The notes under the pieces: generated by a model
Seen by the model: only the letters and a program-made list of their open reading frames with translations
What the model was told of the DNA's origin: nothing
Databases searched by the model: none
DNA from: Novilysobacter antarcticus
GTDB taxonomy: Bacteria > Pseudomonadota > Gammaproteobacteria > Xanthomonadales > Xanthomonadaceae
NCBI RefSeq assembly: GCF_019802285.1
Contig: NZ_JAIEUJ010000002.1
Coordinates: 744,001 to 808,000, forward strand
Length of the DNA: 64,000 nt
Direction: 5' to 3'
Part shown: piece by piece, positions 54,001-63,008 of the stretch
How the letters are laid out: the number at the start of each line of letters is the position of its first letter
Numbering within the stretch: position 1 is the stretch's first letter
Position numbers and translations under genes: made by a program

Positions 54001-57000
54001 CGACTGCCCCCACAGGCCCGACTGACCGCGCCGGTTCTGCCGCATCAGCGCCGGATCGGCGCGCAGCGCGGAGTTGGTGTAAAGGACCAGTCCAGCCAGT
54101 CGCTCGTACAGCTGGGCGTGGATCTGGGTGGCGTTGATCTGGTTGCGCACGACCTGGCTGTGCGTCCACGCCATGTCGAACACACGATCGGCAAGGCCGC
54201 GGTCGCGGTACTTGTCGATCATGCCGCTGGCGTCCGCGCGGCTCGGGCTGACGCCGGAGACCATGTCGATGCTGGCGACCTGCCCCGGTTCCAGGGTGAT
54301 GCGGCAGCGGATCGCCACGATCGGATCCAGCACCGAGCCCTCGCTGCCTGACAGGTCGCCCGGGGTGGTGAGCGCGGCCGGGTTCTGCAACGTGTTTCCG
54401 CGGCCGATGAAGCGCGAGCGGTCGGTTTCGTAGGAGATCGCTTCGACCGACGCGTCGTGCACCGCGACCAGATGGAACATCCATGGCGGGGTTTCGTCCA
54501 GCTCGCGCCGGCGCCGGGTGCACAGGATCGCCTGTCGGCTGCGCTCCAGCTCGGTCTGCACGAACAGATTGCTGAAGGCCGGGTGGAGCTCATCGGCAAT
54601 CGCCGGGGCGAGCACGACTTCGGCGTAGGTGGTGATCTCCACGGTGCGCGGGGTGCTGGCGCGGTTGGCGATACGCAGGCGGCGCAGCTCGATGTTGTCC
54701 TCAGGCGAGACCGCGATCGCGGTGTGCATCTCGAAGTCGCGACGACGACCGCGGAACTCGGCCTTGGCATCGGAGAAGATCGCCTCGTAGGCGTCCAGCG
54801 CGACCAGGCTCGGCTGGTAGGACGTCGACCAGAAATCGCCGTCCTCGACATCCCGCACGTAGCAGAAGCTGCCCCAGTGGTCGCGGACCGCGTCCTCGCG
54901 CCAACGGGTCACCGCGATGTCGTCGGTGCGGCTGTAGCCGCCGCCGGCGCAGCCCACCATCACGTGGTAGCTGCCGTTGGAGAGCATCTGGATCGCCGGC
55001 AGCTCCATGTTCGGCGTGCGGAAGATCCGCAGGCGTGTTTCGGCCTGATCGGTGCGCTTGCCTGCGCTGGCCGCCTCGGCCGCGTGCGGATGCAGCATGC
55101 CGGTGCGCGGGATGCGCTCCTGCAGCAGGAGCAGCGTGGCCTGCAGCTCCGGATCGGCCATGAACCGGCGTTGCATCGGCTGGTCGCAGAGCAGGTAGTC
55201 CAGCGCCAGCAGACCCATGCCCTGGTGGTGGACCATGAACGAGCGCACGACCACGTGGTCCTTGCCCGGTGGCAACCGGGCCGGGGTGTAGTCGATCGCC
55301 TCGTACAGCCCGTAGCGGCCAGCGAAACCCTTGCGGGTGAGCAGGCGGAGGTTCTCGCACGCGGCCTGGGGGGCGACCATCAGCGCCATCATGCTGGCGT
55401 AGGGCGCGATCACCAGGTCCTGCGCCAACCCGCGCTTGAGGCCCAGCCCGGGCACGCCGAAGGCGCGGTACTGGTAGTTCATGCGCGCATCGAACAACTG
55501 GTAGCCAGACTCCGACATGCCCCACGGCACGCCGCGCTGGCGACCGTACTCGATCTGCCGGTCCACGCTGTTGCGCGCGGTCTGGTCCAGCAACGTGCCG
55601 CGATAGGTCGGCATGACCAGTTGCGGCATCAGGTACTCGAACATCGAGCCGCTCCACGAGAGCAGGGTCGGATCCCCGTCCACCTCGGTCAGCAGTCGGC
55701 CCAGGGCAAACCAGGTCTCCTGCGGCAGTTGCCCCTGGGCGATGGCAACGAAACTGGCCAGGCGGGCCTCGGACGCCAGCAGGTCGTAGTAGCCGTTGTC
55801 GCAGCGCTGCTCATCGACGTTGTAGCCGATCACCAGCAGGCGCCGGGCGGAGTCGTAGAGGAAGCCGAACTCGGCCTGCGCACACTGGCCGGCGATATGC
55901 GCCAGCCGCTCCAGTTCCGTGATCCGCTCACGTGCCTGTTCTGCAGTGGCCGGCGATGCGCTCGCGGCCAGCTCACGCAGGCTGGGCATCGCGCGCGGCG
56001 CGGCGCTGTCCGCGAAAGCGGCGCGGTCGTCTGCGCCCGCGGCGATCCACGCAAGTTCGGTGGCAAGCGCGTTGCACTGGGCTTGCAGCGCGTCCGCCCA
56101 GTACGACGATGCGTCACTTCCGGCGGCGTGCTGGCGCACCTGCGCGGCATGGTCCTGCAGACGCGTGGCAAGCGCGGCGGCAGCGGCCGGGGTTGCAGGC
56201 GGGGTTGCAATGGCCGCATCAAGATCGTCGCTCATCGCGGCGATGGCGATCACCGTGGGCACGTCGCCCAGCGACTCGCGCAACACGTCCAGGGTGTCGG
56301 CGACGCCCTGCCAAACCACCTGGGTGACGGCCGGCGCGTCGAGCATCGCCAGCAATCCCTGGCGCAGGGTGAGCAGGTGGCCGGAGAGGTTGCCGCTGTC
56401 GACCGCGGAGACGTAGCGCGGTGGCAGCGGCTGCAGGGTCTGGGTGTCGTACCAGTTGAAGAAGTGTCCGCGATAGCGCGGCAGCGCCTGCATCGTGCCC
56501 AGCGTTGCGCCGACACGCTCCATCAGCGTCGCCGTGGTCACGTAGCCGAAGTCCCATGCGGCCAGGTCGGCCAGCAGCGACAGGCCGATGTTGGTCGGCG
56601 AGGTACGTCGCGCCACCACCAAGGCCGGATATTCCTGCACGTTGTCGGGTGGCAGCCAGTGGTCCTGTGCAGTGACGTGGCTCTCGAAGAAGGCCCAGGT
56701 GCGCCGCGCCAGACGCCGCAGGAATTGCAGCTGGTCCTGCGACAGTGCCGTCACCGCCTCCGCGCGCGGCGATCCCAGCCACCACATCAACCATGGGGAG
56801 GCGAACCACGCCAACAGCACCGGCGCGGCCACGAGCAGCGCGTCCGGTCGCACCAGCGCCAGTGCCACGCCGACCCCGATCGCAAACACCGGCGCCGTCC
56901 ACATCGAGCGTACGGTCGCCCAGGCACCCACCGGCAGGCTGCGGGCGACTTCACTGGACGGGTTCCATTGCAACAGGTGACGGCGCGACACCAGCATCCG

Positions 57001-59769
57001 CCACAGGGTTGTGCCGATCGCGGCAAGACTGAACGCCGCCTCGTAGGCCAGGCACGCCACCGAAAGCGGAGCGTGGACAAAACTGCGCACGCTTGCGAAC
57101 GCCGCGTGGCGCAGATGGGCGCGCACCGAGAGATCGGGAGGCCGCCGGGCGAAGTCGACAATGGATGCCAGCAGCGGGGGAATCAGATAGATCGAGAAAA
57201 TCCACAACGTCCACGCCAGCGGCATCCGGGCCTGGAACCAGCCGATCAGCAGCAGCGACAACACCGCGGCCGGCACCAGGCTGCGACGCAGGTTGTCGAC
57301 CAGCTTGCCGCGCGACAGCATCGACAGCGGATTGCGCTCCCACTGCCTTCCGGCGCGCTGTACCCAGGGCAACAGCCACGGCAGCAGTTGCCAGTCACCG
57401 CGGATCCAGCGCTGGCGGCGTTTGACGTCCACGGCGTAGCGCGAGGGGTACTGCTCGTACAGCTGCACATCACTGACCACCCCGGCCCGGGCGTAGCACC
57501 CTTCCAGCAGGTCGTGGCTGAGCACGCGGTTGGGAAGGATGCGTGCATCCAGCGCCTGCTCGAAGGCATCCACATCGTAGATGCCCTTGCCCACGTAGGA
57601 ACCCTCGTTGAAAAGGTCCTGGTAGACGTCGGACACGGCGCGCGTGTACGGGTCGATGCCCGGTTCGCTGCCGAACAGGCGGGCGTACCAGGAACTGGCC
57701 TCGCCGCTCATATTGATGCCGACGCGCGGCTGGAGGATGCCGTAGCCCCGGATCACCACGCCGCGCACCAGATCAAACACCGGGTGGTTCAGCGGGTGCG
57801 CCAGCGTACCCACCAGCTTGCGGGCCGCGTCGCGCGGCAGGTCGGTGTCGCTGTCCAGGGTGATCACGTAGCGCACGCCTTCCAGCTCGGCGAGGTCGCC
57901 GGTGATCTCCATGAAGGCGGCGCGGGTGCCGCCGCGCAGAACCCGGTTCAATGCCGAGAGCTTGCCGCGTTTGCGCTCGTAGCCCATCCACACCCCTTCG
58001 CGCGCGTTCCACACGCGCGGGCGATGCATCAGGAAGAACAGGTCGTGGCCGTTGGCGTAGCGCTCGTTGAGCGCGGCGATCTGTTCGCGCGCCGCGTCCA
58101 GCAACGCCTGGTCGCCCGGCATCACCTGCTCCGGCGCATCCAGGAAATCCGTGAGCAGCACAAAACGCAGCTGCGGATCGCGATTGGCCAGGAACCGCAC
58201 CTCCAGTGCTTCGACCAGGTCGGTCACCGCGGCAATGCTGGACAGCATCGTCGGAACGGTCACGACCGTGCGCGCGGAGGCCGGGATGCCGGTGGAGTAA
58301 TCCATGCGCGGCAAGGTCCGGGGGGTGGCCAGCAAGGTGGCGCCCCAATTCACGCAGGCCACTCCCAGCTCGCTGAAGGCAACCACGCCGAGCAGCCCGA
58401 TCAGCAGCACCATCTCGTCGCTGATTGCAAAGCGCGCGGCCTCGCCCACCAGACCCTGGGTGAAGAACACCACGATCAGCGCGATCGGCAGCATGTACGC
58501 CAGCAGCGGCACCCGCCGCGCGCCCTTGCGGACCGAGGCCTCCAGGGTCGGTCGTGCGCCCAGCGCGTGTTCGAGCGTGGCTCGACCGTCGTCGGCGAGG
58601 TAGAAGCCCACGTGGCTTCGGATGTCGCGCGTCTCGGCGGCGCTCGCGCGGGCCAGCTCAAGTGCTTTTTCCGCGACGGCGATCTCCTCCAGCCGGCCGC
58701 GCCGCGCGATCTCCTCGGTGAGATGGCGGTAGCGGTCGCGGGTGGCGAAATCCATGCGCGAGTAGGTGGCGGTCGGATCCTGGCGCAGCACCGCATCCAC
58801 CAGGCTGGCCGACTCGACGAACTCCTGCCAGTCAACCAGAGTCAGGAACCTCAGGCTGCTGATGCTGTTGCCCACCGTCATCTGGTCGGAAGACTGGGTC
58901 TGCCCGTCGGCGTGGACGACCTGTTCGACATCCGTGCCGGCATCGGCCAGCCACTGCTCCACCCAGGTCAACGCCAACGCGAGCACGGAGCCCTGGCCTT
59001 GCACCTGGCGCACCAGCTCGGCCACAAAGGCCGGCGTCATCGCCGGCTGGCTGCGGGCCATGTCGGCGATCACCAGCACGAGGTCCTTGGGCCGCTTCTC
59101 GGCGGCGGTGGTCAGGCGATCGGCCCAGATATCGGCCAGGTCCATGTGCACGCGATCGGTGGCGATGCGCAGACCGACCCGGCGCAGGTTTTCGATCAGG
59201 GCCAGCCGCAGCATGATCGGGATGGCCCACAGCTCACCCAGCTTGAGCGGCGCGACCTGCTGGTAGGCCGCGACAAATCGGGCCAGGCTTTCCATCTCCA
59301 GCCGACCGTCGCCGTGGGAGATGGCATTCAACGCGATGTCATAGACCCGCGGCAGGCCGGCCGACGGTCCATTGGCCAGCCGCGGCAGTTCGCGGCTGTA
59401 GCCGCGCGGCAAATGCCGGCGCGCAATCGCGATCTGTTCCTGCACCAGGTAGATGTTGTCCAGCAACCAGTCGCTGGCCGGGGTGATGCGCCGGTTCGCC
59501 TGCGCCGATGCGGTCAGCATCGTGCAGGTGTGGTCGAGCACGCGCTGGTTGTCGCTCAGGCGCTCAAGCAGCGATTCACTATGCGGCTCCCGCGCTGACT
59601 GGAGCTGGTGGACACCGGCGAGGTGGCGGCCATGCTCTTCCATGCGCTGGGCGCTGAACAGCGAATCGCGCAGCGGTGGCTCCTCGACGGCCGCCGCCGG
59701 TTGGGGGCGACGCGCGAACCTGCGCAGCAGGCGCGACTTCCGGCCAGACGACGGCGTGGATTGCGGCAT
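51088..59769 (-). CDS. Cyclic beta-1,2-glucan synthase (NdvB/ChvB-like)
   Basis: A 2,893-residue inner-membrane enzyme. In the ChvB/NdvB family the protein itself is glucosylated, extends a beta-1,2 chain from UDP-glucose and cyclises it for the periplasm. The glycosyltransferase domain (about residues 480-800) has Asp639-Asp641-Asp643 (LDSDTDLP) and Gln786-Trp788 (RRQRW). Membrane helices lie near 420-480, 830-870 and 910-1030. A glycoamylase-like domain covers about 1050-1480, and GH94 phosphorylase-like modules run to the end with GDWNDGMN at 2565-2572 (probable general acid Asp2569). The start at 59769 is 126 bases upstream of nrdJ's second gene. Confidence 0.93.
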   Translation of the reverse strand: MPQSTPSSGRKSRLLRRFARRPQPAAAVEEPPLRDSLFSAQRMEEHGRHLAGVHQLQSAREPHSESLLERLSDNQRVLDHTCTMLTASAQANRRITPASDWLLDNIYLVQEQIAIARRHLPRGYSRELPRLANGPSAGLPRVYDIALNAISHGDGRLEMESLARFVAAYQQVAPLKLGELWAIPIMLRLALIENLRRVGLRIATDRVHMDLADIWADRLTTAAEKRPKDLVLVIADMARSQPAMTPAFVAELVRQVQGQGSVLALALTWVEQWLADAGTDVEQVVHADGQTQSSDQMTVGNSISSLRFLTLVDWQEFVESASLVDAVLRQDPTATYSRMDFATRDRYRHLTEEIARRGRLEEIAVAEKALELARASAAETRDIRSHVGFYLADDGRATLEHALGARPTLEASVRKGARRVPLLAYMLPIALIVVFFTQGLVGEAARFAISDEMVLLIGLLGVVAFSELGVACVNWGATLLATPRTLPRMDYSTGIPASARTVVTVPTMLSSIAAVTDLVEALEVRFLANRDPQLRFVLLTDFLDAPEQVMPGDQALLDAAREQIAALNERYANGHDLFFLMHRPRVWNAREGVWMGYERKRGKLSALNRVLRGGTRAAFMEITGDLAELEGVRYVITLDSDTDLPRDAARKLVGTLAHPLNHPVFDLVRGVVIRGYGILQPRVGINMSGEASSWYARLFGSEPGIDPYTRAVSDVYQDLFNEGSYVGKGIYDVDAFEQALDARILPNRVLSHDLLEGCYARAGVVSDVQLYEQYPSRYAVDVKRRQRWIRGDWQLLPWLLPWVQRAGRQWERNPLSMLSRGKLVDNLRRSLVPAAVLSLLLIGWFQARMPLAWTLWIFSIYLIPPLLASIVDFARRPPDLSVRAHLRHAAFASVRSFVHAPLSVACLAYEAAFSLAAIGTTLWRMLVSRRHLLQWNPSSEVARSLPVGAWATVRSMWTAPVFAIGVGVALALVRPDALLVAAPVLLAWFASPWLMWWLGSPRAEAVTALSQDQLQFLRRLARRTWAFFESHVTAQDHWLPPDNVQEYPALVVARRTSPTNIGLSLLADLAAWDFGYVTTATLMERVGATLGTMQALPRYRGHFFNWYDTQTLQPLPPRYVSAVDSGNLSGHLLTLRQGLLAMLDAPAVTQVVWQGVADTLDVLRESLGDVPTVIAIAAMSDDLDAAIATPPATPAAAAALATRLQDHAAQVRQHAAGSDASSYWADALQAQCNALATELAWIAAGADDRAAFADSAAPRAMPSLRELAASASPATAEQARERITELERLAHIAGQCAQAEFGFLYDSARRLLVIGYNVDEQRCDNGYYDLLASEARLASFVAIAQGQLPQETWFALGRLLTEVDGDPTLLSWSGSMFEYLMPQLVMPTYRGTLLDQTARNSVDRQIEYGRQRGVPWGMSESGYQLFDARMNYQYRAFGVPGLGLKRGLAQDLVIAPYASMMALMVAPQAACENLRLLTRKGFAGRYGLYEAIDYTPARLPPGKDHVVVRSFMVHHQGMGLLALDYLLCDQPMQRRFMADPELQATLLLLQERIPRTGMLHPHAAEAASAGKRTDQAETRLRIFRTPNMELPAIQMLSNGSYHVMVGCAGGGYSRTDDIAVTRWREDAVRDHWGSFCYVRDVEDGDFWSTSYQPSLVALDAYEAIFSDAKAEFRGRRRDFEMHTAIAVSPEDNIELRRLRIANRASTPRTVEITTYAEVVLAPAIADELHPAFSNLFVQTELERSRQAILCTRRRRELDETPPWMFHLVAVHDASVEAISYETDRSRFIGRGNTLQNPAALTTPGDLSGSEGSVLDPIVAIRCRITLEPGQVASIDMVSGVSPSRADASGMIDKYRDRGLADRVFDMAWTHSQVVRNQINATQIHAQLYERLAGLVLYTNSALRADPALMRQNRRGQSGLWGQSISGDLPIVLVKIADVANIELVRQLAQAHAYWRLKGLVVDLVIWNEDQAGYRQQLQDQVLGLIAAGAGAHLIDRPGGIFVRPTQQMSQEDRILMQAVARVVLSDTRGSLAEQLEVRPPAPPLAALLGPAPEQYELMPRHAGEGPAPRASFDAWPFDPGARELILHNGIGGFSPDGREYVIDLAEGQTTPAPWSNVMANAQFGCVVSESSPGYTWAENAHEYRLTPWHNDPVSDPAGEAFYLRDEDTGQVWSPTPLPCRGTGSYRTRHGFGYSVYEHEENGIISELWVYVDLHDAVKFSVLKLANRSGRPRRLSATGYVEWILGDLHGKTGMHVITEIDGDSGVLTARNPYNTEFEGRVAFFDTDAGADDRSITGDRLEFIGRNGTLQAPAGLTREHLSGQIGAGLDPVAAIQIPITLEPGERKETVFRLGMGEDWGDCVAVARRHRGNDAAHDALDRVRMYWLQTLGAIQVDTPEPAFDVLANGWLMYQTIACRFLARSGYYQSGGAYGFRDQLQDSMAMVHAEPSMVRSHLLRSAAHQFPEGDVLHWWHPPQDRGVRTRCSDDYLWLPLAVCRYVEATGDREVLEEPVSYIEGRPVAPGEESYFDLPLRSTLRQSLYQHCVRSIRRGLQLTGERGLPLIATGDWNDGMNRVGERGRGESVWLGFFLYDVLQHFAPLAEAHLDHRFAAECLQAAQTLQQNLETHAWDGEWYQRAWFDNGAPLGSKDSDECRIDSISQSWAVLSGAGAPERTAQAMASLDKHLVREEACLIQLLDPPFDKTAQDPGYIRGYVPGVRENGGQYTHSAVWATMAFARSGHTERAWQLMRMINPVNHGAAASLQTYKVEPYVMAADVYAVAPHVGRGGWTWYTGSSGWMYRLMVESLLGIQREGRRLHLTPTLPADWPGFQMRYRFGATEYRIEVTRADGGATRLLLDGVAQPGMSIALQDDQSPREVQVFVADGPEGVAPATGT

Positions 59770-59895
59770 GCGAACAACTTCCCCGTTATCAAGCGTGGAT
59801 TACGCGTCAGGGCATGCTCGCAGAGGGCGCACCAAAATTCCGTGAAACGGCGGTCTACCGCCAGCGAGTCGATGCGCCCGCAAGATCCCTGAGGG

Positions 59896-60732
59896 TCAAC
59901 CGCACTTGGAGTAGCCGCAATTGAGGCAGGTGGCGCAGCCGTCCATGATCACGATCGCCTTGGTGCTGCACTTGTGGCACATCGCCGCAGAGGGAGGAAA
60001 GGCCACCCCGCCATCGCCGGTGACCTCGACATCCTCGCTGCGCGGGGTATCGGTGACCCGCGGTTCGGGAAACAGATGGCCGCTGAGTTCGTCCCGCGGC
60101 GGCGGCTCGGCGGCATCGATCTTCTGCGCGACTGGAGTTACCTCAGTTTTTTTTTTGGACTCCATGGCCGCGTACGCCGCACGCTTCTCGGCGATCAGCT
60201 CACGCTGGGCGGCGCTCATCTCCGGGTCCTGGATCATCCCGATCGACTTGAGGTGCTCCTCAACGATGCTGCCCAGCTCGGCCACCAGGGACGGCATATA
60301 GACGCCACCGGCCTTGAAGTAGCCGCCGCGCGGGTCGAACACCGCCTTCATCTCCTCCACCAGGAAGGTCACGTCGCCGCCCTTGCGGAACACCGCGGAC
60401 ATGATCCGGGTCAACGCCACGATCCACTGGAAGTGGTCCATGTTCTTGGAGTTGATGAAGATCTCGAACGGTCGGCGGTGCTCGTGCTCGCTGCCGGCGT
60501 TGAGGATGATGTCGTTGATGGTGACGTACAGGGCGTGCTCGAACAGCGGCGTCTTCAGCTTGTAGGTCGTCCCGATCAGCGTTTCCGGACGCTCGATCTT
60601 CTCGTGCATCTGGACCACGTTGCTGTCCAGGTCAGCGGCCTGGGCGGCATCCGGCGCCGCGGTTTCCCGGACCCGGTCCTCGGCGCTGACGACGCTGTAA
60701 CCCTTGATTTTCTGATCGATCTTCATGGCCAT
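59896..60732 (-). CDS. Class II ribonucleotide reductase, second polypeptide with TSCPD domain
   Basis: A 278-residue partner of the cobalamin-dependent reductase, equivalent to NrdJb of Pseudomonas aeruginosa. Residues about 50-170 make the TSCPD region (TLIGTTYKLKTPLFEHALYVTIND). The tail has CHKC at 252-255 and CATCLNCGYSKC at 266-277, presumably the swinging redox thiols that re-reduce the active site. Codons 193-195 are AAA AAA AAA within an A10 run (60156-60147); loss or gain of one A brings a stop within three codons and removes the tail. AGGAG precedes the ATG. The gene is 66 bases downstream of nrdJ. Confidence 0.9.
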   Translation of the reverse strand: MAMKIDQKIKGYSVVSAEDRVRETAAPDAAQAADLDSNVVQMHEKIERPETLIGTTYKLKTPLFEHALYVTINDIILNAGSEHEHRRPFEIFINSKNMDHFQWIVALTRIMSAVFRKGGDVTFLVEEMKAVFDPRGGYFKAGGVYMPSLVAELGSIVEEHLKSIGMIQDPEMSAAQRELIAEKRAAYAAMESKKKTEVTPVAQKIDAAEPPPRDELSGHLFPEPRVTDTPRSEDVEVTGDGGVAFPPSAAMCHKCSTKAIVIMDGCATCLNCGYSKCG

Positions 60733-60798
60733 TGGCCAGACTCCTGGTGCGTTGGTTCGCGATGCGGTGCCCCGAGGGGGCTGCGCGGGGATGCGTGC

Positions 60799-62988
60799 TC
60801 AGAACTTGCCGTAATACCCTTCCTTGAGGGCATCAAACAGGTTGGCGGCGGTGTGCATCTCCCCGTCGTACTCGATTTCCTGGTTGCCCTTGGCCTCCAC
60901 CACGCTGCCGTCTTCCAGCTCGAAGCGATAGGTGGTGTTCTCCAGGTCGGCCTCCTTGACCAGTACGCCCTGGAAGGCGGCCGGGTTGAAGCGGAACGTG
61001 GTGCAGCCCTTCAGGCCCTGCGCGTGGGCGTAGGTGTAGATGTCCTTGAAATCCTCATACGGGTAATCGGTCGGCACGTTGGCGGTCTTGGAGATCGAGC
61101 TGTCGACCCATTTCTGCGCCGCGGCCTGCACGTCCACGTGCTGCTTGGGGGTGACGTCATCGGCGGCGATGAAGTAGTCCGGCAGGCGGGTCGCCGGATC
61201 ATCCGAGAACGGCATCGCGCCCGGGTTCACCAAGGTGCGGTAAGCCAGCAGCTCGAACGAGAACACATCGACCTTTTCCTTGGACTTCTTGCCCTCGCGG
61301 ATCACGTTGCGGCTGTAGTGGTGCGCAAACGACGGCTCGATGCCGTTGGAGGCATTGTTGGCCAGCGACAGCGAGATGGTGCCGGTCGGGGCGATCGAGC
61401 TGTGGTGGGTGAAGCGCGCGCCGACCTCGGCCAGCTCGGCGACCAGTTCGGGGGCGACCTCGGCCACGCGCTGCATGTAGCGCGAGTACTTCGCGTGCAG
61501 CACCTTGCCGGTGACTTCCTGGCCGACCTTCCAGCCATCGGCGACCATTTCCGGGCGCTTGCGCAGCATCTCGGCGTCGACCGTGAACCGTTCGTCCATG
61601 ATCGGCGCCGGACCCTTTTCCTTTGCCAACGCCAGGCCCATTTCCCAGCCGGCGACGGCCATCTCGCGGGCGACCTGCTCGGTGAATTCGCAGGACTCCG
61701 GCGAGCCGTACTTCATCTGCAGCATGGTCACCGTCGAGCCCAGGCCGAGGAAGCCCATGCCGTGGCGGCGCTTGCGCATGATCTCGTCCCGCTGCTGCTG
61801 CAACGGCAGGCCGTTGATCTCCACCACGTTGTCGAGCATGCGGGTGAACACGCGCACCACTTCGCGGTACTCGTCCCAATCGAACGTGGCCTGCTCGGTG
61901 AACGCGTTGCGCACGAACTTGGTCAGGTTGATCGAGCCCAGCAGGCAGGCGCCGTAGGCCGGCAGCGGCTGCTCGCCGCAGGGGTTGGTCGCGCGGATGT
62001 CCTCGCACCACCAGTTGTTGTTCATCTCGTTGACGCGGTCGATCAGGATGAAACCCGGTTCGGCGAAGTCGTAGGTGGACACCATGATCATGTCCCACAG
62101 GTGGCGGGCCTTGATGTGGCTGTAGACCTTGCAGGCGACCAGGCCGTCGTCGCGGACGATGTAGTTGCGGTGGGTCGGCCAGTCGCGCCAGACCACCTGG
62201 GCCGGATCGTCGAGGTCGACGTCGCCCTTCTCTTTCATATTGACCGGGAAGACCAGTGGCCAGTCGGCGTCCTCGGCAACCGCGTGCATGAAGCCGTCGG
62301 TGATCAGCAGCGACAGGTTGAACTGGCGCAGGCGGCCGTCCTCGCGCTTGGCGCGGATGAAATCCTTCACGTCCGGATGGGACACATCGAAGGTGCCCAT
62401 CTGGGCGCCACGGCGGCCACCGGCCGACGACACGGTGAAACACATCTTGTCGTAGATATCCATGAAGGACATCGGACCGGAGGTGTACGCGCCGGCGCCG
62501 GCAACGAACGCGCCGCGCGGGCGCAGGGTGCTGAACTCGTAGCCGATGCCGCAGCCGGCCTTCAGGGTCAGCCCGGCCTCGTGGACCTTCTCCAGGATGC
62601 CGTCCATCGAGTCCTCGATGGTGCCCGAGACGGTGCAGTTGATCGTGCTGGTGGCCGGCTTGTGCTCCAGCGCGCCGGCGTTGGAAGTGATGCGGCCGGC
62701 GGGAATGGCGCCGTGGCGCAGCGCCCAGGTGAAGCGCTCATGCCAGTAGGCGCGCAGCTCGTCGGTGGACTCCGAGTCGGCCAGCGCGCGCGCAACGCGG
62801 CGATAGGTGGCATCGATATCGGCATCCACCGGGGTGCCGTCCTTGGTCACGAGCCGGTACTTCTTGTCCCAGATATCCAGCGACGCGGGCTGCATGGCGA
62901 TCTTCATCACCGCCGGGGTGTCGGTGCCGGTCATGTTGGAATTACCGGAAGTTTCCATGCTTGCTGCCTCGAGGCGCACAGTGCTCAT
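60799..62988 (-). CDS. nrdJ: Adenosylcobalamin-dependent ribonucleoside-diphosphate reductase (class II)
   Basis: Reduces ribonucleotides to deoxyribonucleotides using a thiyl radical generated with adenosylcobalamin, so it needs no oxygen. The 729-residue protein has Cys118 (TINCTVSGT), the finger-loop segment NPCGE with radical Cys337 and Glu339, the large barrel (MRKRRHGMGFLGLGS) and APTGTISLSLANNASNGIEP. The catalytic C-terminal redox tail is missing here and is supplied by the following gene. Start at ATG 62988 with AGGAGAAAGG upstream; another ATG at 62958 is possible. The upstream leader is rich in dyads. Class II genes need cobalamin; none for its synthesis are here. Confidence 0.92.
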   Translation of the reverse strand: MSTVRLEAASMETSGNSNMTGTDTPAVMKIAMQPASLDIWDKKYRLVTKDGTPVDADIDATYRRVARALADSESTDELRAYWHERFTWALRHGAIPAGRITSNAGALEHKPATSTINCTVSGTIEDSMDGILEKVHEAGLTLKAGCGIGYEFSTLRPRGAFVAGAGAYTSGPMSFMDIYDKMCFTVSSAGGRRGAQMGTFDVSHPDVKDFIRAKREDGRLRQFNLSLLITDGFMHAVAEDADWPLVFPVNMKEKGDVDLDDPAQVVWRDWPTHRNYIVRDDGLVACKVYSHIKARHLWDMIMVSTYDFAEPGFILIDRVNEMNNNWWCEDIRATNPCGEQPLPAYGACLLGSINLTKFVRNAFTEQATFDWDEYREVVRVFTRMLDNVVEINGLPLQQQRDEIMRKRRHGMGFLGLGSTVTMLQMKYGSPESCEFTEQVAREMAVAGWEMGLALAKEKGPAPIMDERFTVDAEMLRKRPEMVADGWKVGQEVTGKVLHAKYSRYMQRVAEVAPELVAELAEVGARFTHHSSIAPTGTISLSLANNASNGIEPSFAHHYSRNVIREGKKSKEKVDVFSFELLAYRTLVNPGAMPFSDDPATRLPDYFIAADDVTPKQHVDVQAAAQKWVDSSISKTANVPTDYPYEDFKDIYTYAHAQGLKGCTTFRFNPAAFQGVLVKEADLENTTYRFELEDGSVVEAKGNQEIEYDGEMHTAANLFDALKEGYYGKF

Positions 62989-63008
62989 GCCTGACCTTTC
63001 TCCTGGAT

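Noticed and set aside
54457-59598. A 1,713-codon plus-strand frame opposite the glucan synthase
   Set aside because: Long open frames opposite GC-rich genes are expected; the composition (Gln/His/Arg-rich) and lack of domains fit a shadow, and the opposite frame has complete catalytic motifs.
60733-60798. A frameshift joining nrdJ and the second gene
   Set aside because: The 66-base gap has a stop and then a separate ATG with AGGAG, and the same split is known in Pseudomonas aeruginosa.
59974-62994. A 1,006-codon plus-strand frame opposite nrdJ
   Set aside because: Antisense shadow of the ribonucleotide reductase genes, with His/Gln/Arg bias and no recognisable protein features.
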